Part shown: positions 1 through 6,976 of the stretch, in pieces
How the letters are laid out: each line of letters opens with the position of its first letter
Numbering within the stretch: the stretch's first letter is position 1
DNA from: JBCCRH01 sp039208045
GTDB taxonomy: Bacteria > Bacteroidota > Bacteroidia > Chitinophagales > Saprospiraceae
NCBI GenBank assembly: GCA_039208045.1
Contig: JBCCRH010000227.1
Location: forward strand, 1 to 9,668
Direction: 5' to 3'
DNA: 9,668 bases
Made by a program: the position numbers and the translations under genes
Notes under the pieces: generated by a model
What the model was told of the DNA's origin: nothing
Databases searched by the model: none
The model's input: the letters and a program-made list of their open reading frames with translations, nothing else

Positions 1-1194
1 GCCACAATTGGGCTCGGCTATTATTTCTATCAGCAACGCACCAAATCCACCGAAAATTTCGAAACGGAAAAGCCCATTATTATGGACATTATCAAGAAGA
101 CCGTTGCTACAGGTTCTATCAAGCCCCGGCAAGAAGTAATGATTAAGCCGCAGGTGTCTGGGGTAGTAGACAAATTATTTGTCGAAGCAGGAGAGTTGGT
201 GACTAAGGGACAACAACTTGCTCGTATCCAATTGATTCCCAGTGAGGTCAATATCAACAGTGCTAAGTCAAGTGTTGAATTAGCTCGCTTGCGCTATAAT
301 GACGCTTTGCGCGAATTGAAGCGCCAGCGTGAAATTAATACCAAAAATTTAGATGTAGAAAGCGCTAAAGCAGCTTTTGAGATTGCCAAGCGCGAGGAAG
401 AGCGCCAGCGCGGATTATTTGACGATGGGGTGATTTCTGAGCAAGTTTATAACGGCTTTAAGCTCGACTTGGAGCAGCGAAAAGTGGAATATGAGAATGC
501 ACAAATTGTATCCAGCAATAGCGTGCAATCTTTCGAAGTAGCTGTAGATATTGCGAAGCAAGAGCTAGATGCTGCCATTGATAATTTAGCGCTCCTGCGC
601 GAAGGGGCTTCTCGCAACTCCAAGCAAGTCGCTAATATCGTGGTTTCTACTTTGGATGGAATGGTACTGGATATCCCACTAGAGGAAGGTAGCTCGGTGA
701 TTGAGCGCAACAACTTTAATGAAGGTACCACCATTGCCATTGTGGCGGATATGGGATCCTTAATTTTTGAAGGCAATGTAGATGAGTCTGATGTAGGAAA
801 GCTGAGAGAAGGGATGCCACTTGAATTGACAGTAGGGGCCATTGAGAGTGCCAAATTTGATGCGACGCTAGAATATATTTCTCCAAAAGGAATAGACGAA
901 GAAGGAACCGTAAAGTTTGAGGTTCGTGCGGCGATCAAACCCACTGAAGATGTATTTCTACGTGCAGGCTATAGTGCTAATGCTGATATTATTCTAGATC
1001 GCAGAGATGATGTGATCGCCATCAAAGAGCGCGACGTGTATTTTGAAGAAGATAGTACCTATATTGAAGTGATGAAGGGAGATCGGGAATTCGAAAAGAT
1101 ACCTGTAAAACTTGGCTTATCAGATGGCATTCAAGTGGAAATAGTGAGCGGAGCAGATACGACAACGCAGGTGCGAGTGTTGCAGCAGTCGTAA
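1..1194 (+). CDS. Efflux periplasmic adaptor subunit, HlyD/MacA type (5' partial)
   Basis: Membrane fusion protein that would link an inner-membrane ABC or RND transporter to a TolC-like outer-membrane channel across the periplasm. The frame is open from base 1, so the start lies outside the window. The first visible residues (ATIGLGYYFYQQR) are the end of an N-terminal membrane anchor, so the internal ATG at 82 is not the real start. Numbering from the edge: lipoyl-like half-motif at about 46-77 (QVSGVVDKLFVEAGELV), charged alpha-helical hairpin at about 87-202, second lipoyl half at about 211-233 (STLDGMVLDIPLEEGSSV), beta-barrel domain at about 239-337, and a membrane-proximal domain to residue 397. 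This domain order is that of the MacA/AcrA family. It is probably the last gene of its operon, because a strong terminator follows within 20 bases. The transporter and channel genes are presumably upstream. MacA is the closest guess, but the partner cannot be identified from this sequence. Confidence 0.9.
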   Translation, partial: ATIGLGYYFYQQRTKSTENFETEKPIIMDIIKKTVATGSIKPRQEVMIKPQVSGVVDKLFVEAGELVTKGQQLARIQLIPSEVNINSAKSSVELARLRYNDALRELKRQREINTKNLDVESAKAAFEIAKREEERQRGLFDDGVISEQVYNGFKLDLEQRKVEYENAQIVSSNSVQSFEVAVDIAKQELDAAIDNLALLREGASRNSKQVANIVVSTLDGMVLDIPLEEGSSVIERNNFNEGTTIAIVADMGSLIFEGNVDESDVGKLREGMPLELTVGAIESAKFDATLEYISPKGIDEEGTVKFEVRAAIKPTEDVFLRAGYSANADIILDRRDDVIAIKERDVYFEEDSTYIEVMKGDREFEKIPVKLGLSDGIQVEIVSGADTTTQVRVLQQS

Positions 1195-1213
1195 TATACT
1201 GTGTAATTGATGT

Positions 1214-1264
1214 AAAAGTAAAAAAGGTCTATCCGCCTCAGGCAGATAGACCTTTTTTACTTTT
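1214..1264. terminator. Long bidirectional Rho-independent terminator
   Basis: Two 24-base arms (1214-1237 and 1241-1264) pair with a single C/T difference, which a G-U pair tolerates, around a 3-base loop. The stem holds GGTCTATC and GGC/GCC pairs flanked by an A-rich left end and a T-rich right end, so each strand gets a U tract after a GC-containing stem. It lies between the convergent adaptor (ends 1194, +) and FAS1 (ends 1280, -) genes and can serve both. Confidence 0.92.
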
Positions 1265-1279
1265 AGCTATTCAAGTGAA

Positions 1280-2281
1280 TTAAGGCAGTACTACTGCATC
1301 AATCACATGAATCACACCATTTGTACCCTTTAGATCTACTGCTACTACTTTAGCAGTATTTCCATTTGCATCCTTTAGGTAGACATTTCCATCTTTTACC
1401 ATTGCTGTGAGGTCAGTGCCCTGGATGGTGCGTACTGTAGCGGTTCCGTTTCCAGCTTTGATCGCTGCAGTTACTGCTGCTGCATCTAATTTGCCAGCTA
1501 CCACATGGTAGGTTAACACGCTTGTTAGTTTACCCTTGTTTTCAGGCTGTAGCAAGCTTTCTACCGTACCTTTTGGTAGTGCCTCAAATGCTGCGTTTAC
1601 AGGTGCAAAAATAGTGAAAGGACCATCTCCCTTTAGCGTTTCCACCAAGCCAGCAGCTTGTACAGCAGCTACCAAGGTCGTGTGATCTTTAGAACCAATG
1701 GCAATATCTACTACATCTTTGGTAGCAGGTGTTACTACATTGTCAATTACATGTACGATGCCGTTTGATCCTTTCAAATCTACAGCGGTCACTTGTGCCT
1801 TGTTGCCGTTTTCGTCAGTTAGAATTACGTTGCCATTCTCGATGGTTCCGATTAATTCGCCACCTTGTACAGTAGCCAAGCGAGCGATACCATTTCCTTT
1901 TTTAATGGCAGCCACTACCGCTTTAGAATCTATATTGCCAGCTACTACATGATACGTAAGGATGGCTGTCAATAAGCCCTTATTTTCAGGCTTTAGTAAG
2001 GTTTCTACCGTACCTGCTGGTAAGGCTTCGAAAGCCGCATTAGTGGGTGCAAATACAGTGAAAGGCCCATCACTTTTTAATGTTTCTACTAAACCAGCAG
2101 CTTGTACAGCAGCTACTAGGGTAGTGTGATCTTTAGAACCAATTGCGATATCTACTACATCTTCACCATTCTTGTAGCTTGCTAGCGTAGCTTTTGCTTT
2201 AGAGCCACTGCATTGTGCGTAAGAAAGGGTGCTAGTAGCACTGAAAGCGAGTAATAGGAAAAAGAAAACTAAATTTTTCAT
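1280..2281 (-). CDS. Secreted protein with two tandem FAS1 (fasciclin) domains
   Basis: Predicted exported surface or periplasmic adhesion-type protein of 333 residues. Residues 1-22 form a signal peptide (MKNLVFFFLLLAFSATSTLS then YA), likely cut before QC. Residue C24 could suggest a lipoprotein, but YAQC is a poor lipobox. FAS1 domain 1 spans about 41-185 and domain 2 about 189-333. Each has the H1 motif (FTVFAPTNAAFEAL; FTIFAPVNAAFEAL), the YH motif (LTYHVVAG) and the closing H2-like strand (NGIVHVIDNVV; NGVIHVIDAVV). The two domains are offset by exactly 148 residues, indicating internal duplication. FAS1 domains in general mediate adhesion or ligand binding; the ligand here is unknown. 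The gene is divergent from an ECF sigma/RskA-like pair (147 bases apart) and is a natural regulatory target of it. The ATG at 2281 fits the signal peptide; its leader is AT-rich without a Shine-Dalgarno sequence, as is usual in Bacteroidota. Confidence 0.93.
   Translation of the reverse strand: MKNLVFFFLLLAFSATSTLSYAQCSGSKAKATLASYKNGEDVVDIAIGSKDHTTLVAAVQAAGLVETLKSDGPFTVFAPTNAAFEALPAGTVETLLKPENKGLLTAILTYHVVAGNIDSKAVVAAIKKGNGIARLATVQGGELIGTIENGNVILTDENGNKAQVTAVDLKGSNGIVHVIDNVVTPATKDVVDIAIGSKDHTTLVAAVQAAGLVETLKGDGPFTIFAPVNAAFEALPKGTVESLLQPENKGKLTSVLTYHVVAGKLDAAAVTAAIKAGNGTATVRTIQGTDLTAMVKDGNVYLKDANGNTAKVVAVDLKGTNGVIHVIDAVVLP
1631..2161 (-). repeat. Intragenic direct repeat encoding the duplicated FAS1 N-termini
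   Basis: Two 87-bp segments (2075-2161 and 1631-1717, 444 bases apart) encode the same 29 residues, beginning DVVDIAIGSKDHTTLV. I count 11 base differences between them, all silent. The rest of each FAS1 domain is similar but diverged in protein sequence. The pattern points to a domain duplication followed by strong purifying selection on this helix, or to occasional gene conversion. Confidence 0.85.
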
Positions 2282-2428
2282 GATGTTTATTAATTGTATG
2301 AGAAATAAAATACACTATACATACGGCAAGATTTCATACTTGGATTTCGAAAAGGAAAAAAAATATGGTAAACCTTTTTTTGGAGGTGCTGTTTTGCTTC
2401 CGAATTTTCGTATGACCACCACCTCTAC
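2282..2428. promoter_or_regulatory. Divergent intergenic region between the FAS1 and sigma factor genes
   Basis: This 147-base, AT-rich stretch must hold the promoters of both divergent genes. No convincing match to the Bacteroidota housekeeping consensus (TTTG ... TANNTTTG) was found on either strand. A short inverted repeat GAGGTG (2383-2388) / CACCTC (2420-2425) lies directly before the sigma factor ATG and could form a weak hairpin in the mRNA leader or act as an operator. Location as a promoter region is secure; the individual sites are not. Confidence 0.5.
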
Positions 2429-3052
2429 ATGGCACAATCAATAGAAGAGCATATTATTCAGCTGCTACAGCAAAACGACAAGAAGGCGATGGGTCTACTC
2501 TATGATCATTATGCAGCTTCTTTATATGGTATCATCCTAAAGGTGGTACAGTCGGAAACTATCGCTCAGGATGTGCTACAAGATGCCTTTATTAAAATTT
2601 GGCAAAACGGGGATAAATACGATCGATCGAAGGGTAAATTATTTACCTGGTTACTCAATATCGCCCGCAATCTAGCTATCGATAAGACCCGCTCTGCTAA
2701 TTTCCGACAAAAACGTAAAATCCAATCCTTGGATGAACTCGTAATTACACAAAAAGGACCAAGTGTTGAAAACAAACCAGAACATATTGGGTTGGGAAGT
2801 GTAATTGCGAAATTGGAAGAAAAATATCGAATCATCATCGATTTGATCTATTTCCAAGGATATACCCAAAAGGAAGTGGAAGAACACTTAGGGATTCCAC
2901 TAGGTACGGTAAAATCGCGAGTACGCATTGCCTTACGAGAATTGCGAAAAACGTTTGAGGAACACAATGTCACCCTATTGCTATTAGTTATGCAACTTTT
3001 GAATGAGCACAGTGTTTTGGCACTGGATTTGATCACAGGGATTTATGGATAA
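2429..3052 (+). CDS. ECF RNA polymerase sigma factor, SigK/RskA-associated type
   Basis: Alternative sigma factor of 207 residues that would direct RNA polymerase to a small regulon when freed from its anti-sigma factor. Sigma region 2 covers about 21-88, with LYDHYAASLYGI and the core-binding/-10-recognition segment QDVLQDAFIKIWQ followed by FTWLLNIARNLAIDKTR. Region 4 covers about 124-175, with the -35-recognising helix-turn-helix (YTQKEVEEHLGIPLGTVKSR). Beyond region 4 there is a tail of about 27 mostly hydrophobic residues (VTLLLLVMQLL ...), longer than the family usually shows. The start at 2429 gives a normal N-terminus; the ATG at 2412 is in another frame. The stop overlaps the anti-sigma start by 8 bases (ATGGATAA), so the pair is probably translationally coupled. 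The gene is divergent from the FAS1 gene, a likely target. Confidence 0.95.
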   Translation: MAQSIEEHIIQLLQQNDKKAMGLLYDHYAASLYGIILKVVQSETIAQDVLQDAFIKIWQNGDKYDRSKGKLFTWLLNIARNLAIDKTRSANFRQKRKIQSLDELVITQKGPSVENKPEHIGLGSVIAKLEEKYRIIIDLIYFQGYTQKEVEEHLGIPLGTVKSRVRIALRELRKTFEEHNVTLLLLVMQLLNEHSVLALDLITGIYG

Positions 3053-3848
3053 GGAAACATTTTTAAAGTCAGGACTCATAGAGCAATACGTATTAGGTAT
3101 TGCATCAGAAGAGGAGGCCAAATTGGTAGAACAATTTGCAGATCAGCATCCGGTTATACAGCAGGAGATTGATTCGCTGAGAGAAGGGCTGGAGCAATAT
3201 GCAAAGCAATATGCAATTGATCCACCAGATGGCTTGAAGGGCCGTATTATGGAGGAGATTGATGGTCTTGATCAAGCTGCCTCTAACATGGTTGCACAGC
3301 AGCTATCCAACTCTCAGACCCAGCGTACCAGAAGTAATTTTTGGGCGTTGATTACAAGCGCAGCTGCCCTCATTGGCCTAGCACTTGCCTTTTCGTTTTA
3401 CCAACAACGCAACAATGCTCAGGATCAGCTGGCTGCTGCTCAAGCAGAGTTAGCTATGGTGCAAGAGCAGTGCAGTAAGGACAAGGCTGCCTTTCAGCAG
3501 ACGCAGCAGACACTAGCATTTCTAAATAGTAAGCAAACCCTTCCAGTTAATTTAAAAGGCTCTACACTAGCCCCAGAAGCGGTAGCAGTCGTCTATTGGA
3601 ACTCCCAAGAGAAAAAGGCATTGTTCAATGGATTGAATTTACCGGAGCTTCCCGCTGACAAGACGTATCAAATATGGGCAGATGTAGAAGGGGAAATGAT
3701 TAATATGGGCGTTTTAGATCGCACCAATCCTAATTTACAGGAAGTAGCTTTCATAGATCATGCAGAGAGCCTGAACATTACAGTGGAGCCTAAAGGTGGT
3801 AGCGAACACCCAACTGTGGAGCTGCTTTATTTAAATGGATACATTTAA
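3045..3848 (+). CDS. RskA-like membrane anti-sigma factor
   Basis: Single-pass inner-membrane protein of 267 residues expected to sequester the adjacent ECF sigma factor. The cytoplasmic N-terminal region (about 1-97) has the LIEQYVLGIASEEEAKLVEQ helix seen at the start of this family. A membrane segment spans about 99-119 (FWALITSAAALIGLALAFSF). A Gln/Ala-rich coiled coil follows at about 120-160. The C-terminal periplasmic RskA domain covers about 165-267, with VYWNSQEKKALFNGLNLP, YQIWADVEG and the signature ITVEPKGGSEHPT. There is no HxxxCxxC zinc motif and the only cysteine (C143) is in the coiled coil, so direct redox or zinc control is unlikely. By analogy with RskA, regulated intramembrane proteolysis would release the sigma factor; the proteases and the signal are not visible here. 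Overlaps the sigma gene by 8 bases. Confidence 0.93.
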   Translation: MDKETFLKSGLIEQYVLGIASEEEAKLVEQFADQHPVIQQEIDSLREGLEQYAKQYAIDPPDGLKGRIMEEIDGLDQAASNMVAQQLSNSQTQRTRSNFWALITSAAALIGLALAFSFYQQRNNAQDQLAAAQAELAMVQEQCSKDKAAFQQTQQTLAFLNSKQTLPVNLKGSTLAPEAVAVVYWNSQEKKALFNGLNLPELPADKTYQIWADVEGEMINMGVLDRTNPNLQEVAFIDHAESLNITVEPKGGSEHPTVELLYLNGYI

Positions 3849-3959
3849 TTAGTCTTCATTCGCTTCTGATCAGCAAAACATCATACTTGGCTATATTTCA
3901 AGTGTAGTAGAATTTCCTTATTATTGAGTACCAATTAATAGGAAACAATTGTATAGATT

Positions 3960-6254
3960 ATGACTGATGGTGCTGAAAAATCTTATCTACAACAGTTTTG
4001 GGAAAAAGGGTTCATCCAAATTGTTATCTCCTATCTAGTAGGTTCGTGGGCCTTAGTACAATTTGTCGACTGGTTTGTCAATCGCTATAGCATCGCTCCA
4101 ATCTGGACGGATGTGGTCATCGTTTTCTTGCTTGCCTTTTTACCTAGCGTACTACTGTATACATACTTTCATAATAAAGGAAACCAGGAATGGAATCGTC
4201 TAGAGCGCTACGTAATTCCCTCTAATCTATTAGTTGCGGTATTAGTACTAGTACTAATGTTTGCAGGGCGAGATTTATCTGCGAAAGATGAAAAAATCAC
4301 AATAGTTAATGAAGAGGGGCAAACATTAGAACGAACAGTACCCAAAAAGGAATTTATTAAGCGGTTTCTGTTTTTACCTGCCCAGGTCGATACACCGGAT
4401 AATAATTGGATGAAAATTGCCTTGCCAACTCTAGTAAAGAATGATTTAGAGCAAGATAACCGCTTATATGGTGTCTCCGCAATTAGCCTCTACACTTCTA
4501 TAAAGCGTTATGGCTATCAGTTTGGTCAAAAGCTTCCTTCCTCCATACAACGTAAAATTGCTAATAATAGATATTGTGATTTTGTAATAGGTACTAACAT
4601 TGACTACAATGAAGGGATGTACAAAATTACTTTTTTGGTCAATGATGCAAAAACTGGTTCGTCCTTTTTCGAGCAATCGTATAAAGACCCCAATTTTTAT
4701 GCTATTGTTGATCAATTTACAGTAGATATTCGCAAGCAATTGTATCCGGATCAAAAACTAACAACTATTGACTTACCATCAGAAGAGATTCTCAGTGCAA
4801 ACGAAGAGGCCCTTCAAGCATTTGCAGAGTCATACGCGGCTGATGATTTTGAAAACGATAAACAAAAAGCCTTAGATAAGATAAACAAGGCTATTGCTAA
4901 AGATCCAGCTTTTGTAGGTGGTTATTTAAAGCGAGCGGGGGTTTATCAGTCTTTACGAAAGAAAGAGGAGATGAATGCTAATATTGAGCTTGCTATGCAG
5001 TATGTAGATGTTCTTCCAGAGCGCATGCAACTCAATGTGAAGTATTTTTATTTTTTGTTTGTTGAAGATAATGAGGAAAAAGCAATGGCGCTGTTGGAAA
5101 TGTGGAAAGATTTATACCCGCAGGATATAACGCCTTTTTCTCGTCTAATGTCTTTAAACCAGAATGGACTGAATTATAAAAAGGCAAAAGCCTATGCGGA
5201 AGAAGCTCTAGAGGTTGGTCATACGAATTGGATATTGCTTCGTTTGGCCTTCCTAAATCGAAAAGAAGGTAATATGGAAGATGCCGAAGGCTATTATCTG
5301 CGGTTTATGGAAGAATTTCCAGAGCTGGCAGATGAAACCTATGGCCTTGGGTATTTATACAAAGATCAAGGGGAATTTGATAAGGCAAAAGCACATTTTG
5401 AGAAGATTCAGTTGGTAGAACCCAATTCTTATGAAATATATGGCTCTTTAGCAGAAATAGAAATGCATATGCTGGATTTTGATGCTGCAAAGGATTATTA
5501 CGATCAGGCGTTGCAGAAAGCAAAATTACCAGAGGATAGTGCAACCGTTTTTCAGTGGGTAGAGGATTTTTATCAAGCACAAGGCCAAATAGAGAAAGCA
5601 CTGGAACTTATGGAGTTTCGGATGCAACAATTAGAGCCGCAATATTTAACGGTAGCAGAGCTATTTGATGAGCTAACATGGGCTGATACTTATTCGCTCT
5701 ATAATGATTGCGGACGCTTGGATGAAATCCACCAACGCACCAAGGCTTATCTGGCAAAGTATATCCCTGATAATAAGTTACAAGGGTGTATGACTGATTT
5801 CTTTGCTGGCCTTTTCGATGAGGATAAAAGTGTTCTAATAGAAGCATTTGAGCGTTGTGGAGATATTTATATGGAAAAAAGTAGTGAAAATGAAAGAGTA
5901 TTAGGAAAAGCTTTTTATGCGAAGGCCTCTGGCAAATACGAGGAATCTATAGCTTATTTTGAACGGATTTGTAAAGAAGTACCTGGTTCTTTCTTTAAGT
6001 TAGAATTATCAGAATTATATCTTATCACAAAGCAGCCTGCAAAGGTGAAGGAATTATTAGAGCCAGTAGCAAAGATTAACCCATTTGAGGGGAAACTAGC
6101 TATAGAATTAGCAAAAGCAGAAGAAGCATTAGGTGATAAAGAAAAAGCGCAAGAGTGGGTCGATCAGGCGTTAATGGTTTGGTCAAATGCTGACGAGTGC
6201 TTCCGTCCAAAGCAAGAAGCAATAGCATTGCAGCAAAAAATTAGTGCGCTCTAA
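3960..6254 (+). CDS. Membrane-anchored TolB-like/TPR protein
   Basis: A 764-residue protein of unknown specific function, probably an inner-membrane scaffold or sensor. Three membrane segments are seen at about 17-41 (FIQIVISYLVGSWALVQFVD), 50-69 and 86-103. The first two, with the FVDWF...P.W spacing between them, resemble the N-terminal membrane module that in many Bacteroidota and Proteobacteria precedes TolB-like and TPR domains in adenylate-cyclase or CadC-like proteins. Residues about 135-265 (RFLFLPAQVDTPDNNWMKIA ...) match the TolB-like N-terminal fold in layout. From about 280 to the end is an alpha-helical TPR array, with clear units near 305-338, 422-455, 457-490, 491-524 and again in the last 120 residues. 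No winged-helix, cyclase or kinase domain is present. It begins 111 bases after the anti-sigma gene, so it may have its own promoter; a TTGG (3887) - TAGAATTT (3908) pair is only a weak candidate. Domain assignment is good, role uncertain. Confidence 0.85.
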   Translation: MTDGAEKSYLQQFWEKGFIQIVISYLVGSWALVQFVDWFVNRYSIAPIWTDVVIVFLLAFLPSVLLYTYFHNKGNQEWNRLERYVIPSNLLVAVLVLVLMFAGRDLSAKDEKITIVNEEGQTLERTVPKKEFIKRFLFLPAQVDTPDNNWMKIALPTLVKNDLEQDNRLYGVSAISLYTSIKRYGYQFGQKLPSSIQRKIANNRYCDFVIGTNIDYNEGMYKITFLVNDAKTGSSFFEQSYKDPNFYAIVDQFTVDIRKQLYPDQKLTTIDLPSEEILSANEEALQAFAESYAADDFENDKQKALDKINKAIAKDPAFVGGYLKRAGVYQSLRKKEEMNANIELAMQYVDVLPERMQLNVKYFYFLFVEDNEEKAMALLEMWKDLYPQDITPFSRLMSLNQNGLNYKKAKAYAEEALEVGHTNWILLRLAFLNRKEGNMEDAEGYYLRFMEEFPELADETYGLGYLYKDQGEFDKAKAHFEKIQLVEPNSYEIYGSLAEIEMHMLDFDAAKDYYDQALQKAKLPEDSATVFQWVEDFYQAQGQIEKALELMEFRMQQLEPQYLTVAELFDELTWADTYSLYNDCGRLDEIHQRTKAYLAKYIPDNKLQGCMTDFFAGLFDEDKSVLIEAFERCGDIYMEKSSENERVLGKAFYAKASGKYEESIAYFERICKEVPGSFFKLELSELYLITKQPAKVKELLEPVAKINPFEGKLAIELAKAEEALGDKEKAQEWVDQALMVWSNADECFRPKQEAIALQQKISAL

Positions 6255-6487
6255 CAGTTCAATTCCGAACGTCTTAACTTTTGAAAATTACGTCGTGGCA
6301 TTATTTTTGCTGTACAACAACCAGATTTTGGTAAGTGGTTAATCACAACAGGAAGGCGGACAAAAAAATCTTAAAAATTTTAAGAAAATGTTAGGAGAAA
6401 AATTGATTTTTCACCATTTTAGCAGTGCCCTCATGAACAGTTGATAGAAACCACATTTATTTACTAACTCAAAATTGCAGTACGGCT

Positions 6488-6589
6488 ATGCTAATTCTTT
6501 ACATTGCTACGGGAGCATTTCTCGTCGGTGGAGGGCTGATTTTAGCGTCTAACATTATGTCTCAAAGAAGCAGAAGTAGATACTACTAA
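6488..6589 (+). CDS. Predicted 33-residue single-pass membrane microprotein (copy 1)
   Basis: ATG at 6488 opens a 33-codon frame ending in TAA at 6587-6589. Residues 1-24 are hydrophobic and glycine-rich (MLILYIATGAF ... GGGLILASNIM), followed by a strongly basic tail (SQRSRSRYY). That is the layout expected of a small inner-membrane protein with its C-terminus in the cytoplasm. Its main support is an ungapped alignment to the 36-residue ORF at 6977: residues M1, L2, L4, I6, G14, G15, L17, I18, N22 and Q26 are identical and most other positions are conservative. It is not recognised as a known family. With no Shine-Dalgarno sequence or evident promoter, expression is unproven; hydrophobic ORFs of this size can arise by chance, but the paralogy makes this less likely. 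Confidence 0.5.
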   Translation: MLILYIATGAFLVGGGLILASNIMSQRSRSRYY

Positions 6590-6789
6590 TTGTTACTTGA
6601 AAGAGTTTTTTGTTGGCACGCAGGAGGGAACACTTAGATTTATCACGAACGAAATTCAACACGCTTTAGGTAAATTTTAAGGATCGATTTTAAAAATTAA
6701 CCTGCTTTTAAAGTGTTCAATTTTACATACTATCTGAAAACGGGTTAAATCAAGGCACTAAAGCATAAAGAGACCCTCCAACAACCACT

Positions 6790-6862
6790 AATGGAGCGAA
6801 AATAGGCGGTAAGCATTCAATCCCTCATACGAATGGCCTAGTTTTCGCTCCATTGCTTTTTT
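6790..6862 (+). terminator. Nested long hairpin with T tract; terminator or 3' end of a small RNA
   Basis: Outer arms AATGGAGCGAAAA (6790-6802) and TTTTCGCTCCATT (6842-6854) pair perfectly over 13 bp. Inside them TAGGC (6803-6807) pairs with GCCTA (6836-6840) across a single bulged G, and CATTC (6814-6818) pairs with GAATG (6831-6835), leaving a 12-base loop. Six T residues (6857-6862) follow on the + strand, giving an intrinsic-terminator layout for rightward transcription. It lies 200 bases after micro-ORF 1 and 115 before micro-ORF 2, so it may end the first transcript or be the end of a separate non-coding RNA. The stem is more elaborate than a simple terminator needs. Confidence 0.65.
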
Positions 6863-6864
6863 AC

Positions 6865-6903
6865 CTCGACTACGCTCGGCATAATATCTCAGCTACACTC
6901 GAT
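6865..6903. repeat. Degenerate tandem motif CTCGACTACGCTCGGC / CTCAGCTACACTCGAT
   Basis: Two 16-base segments (6865-6880 and 6888-6903), 23 bases apart, agree at 11 of 16 positions. Short motifs of the CTTCGACTACGCTCAG kind are recalled as common interspersed repeats in Bacteroidota intergenic DNA, so this may be a decayed REP-like element. It directly follows the T tract of the hairpin. Confidence 0.35.
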
Positions 6904-6976
6904 GAAATTGGCAAGGTTCTTGCACCACCATCTACAAAGCCAGTAATAACAAACAAACGAATCCAATCCCTCGCTT

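Noticed and set aside
82..84. ATG at 82 as the start of the adaptor gene
   Set aside because: The frame is open to base 1 and encodes the expected membrane anchor upstream, so the true start lies before the window.
447..944. 165-codon - strand frame opposite the adaptor gene
   Set aside because: Serine-rich antisense shadow of a clear HlyD/MacA-family coding sequence.
2400..2405. CCGAAT before the sigma gene, resembling the -10 element recalled for mycobacterial SigK
   Set aside because: No matching -35 hexamer lies at the right distance, no equivalent was found before the FAS1 gene, and a six-base match across phyla is likely chance.
3887..3916. TTGG ... TAGAATTTC as a Bacteroidota -33/-7 promoter for the TPR gene
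   Set aside because: The -7 part does not fit TANNTTTG in register; too weak to list as a site.
6388..6444. 18-codon ORF starting at 6388
   Set aside because: Very short, no similarity to the other micro-ORFs and no membrane or other recognisable pattern.
6608..6640. Apparent third partial copy of the micro-ORF tail (GGCAC ... GGAGGGAAC, as at 7047-7074)
   Set aside because: The shared words are short, spaced differently and do not keep the reading frame of micro-ORF 2.
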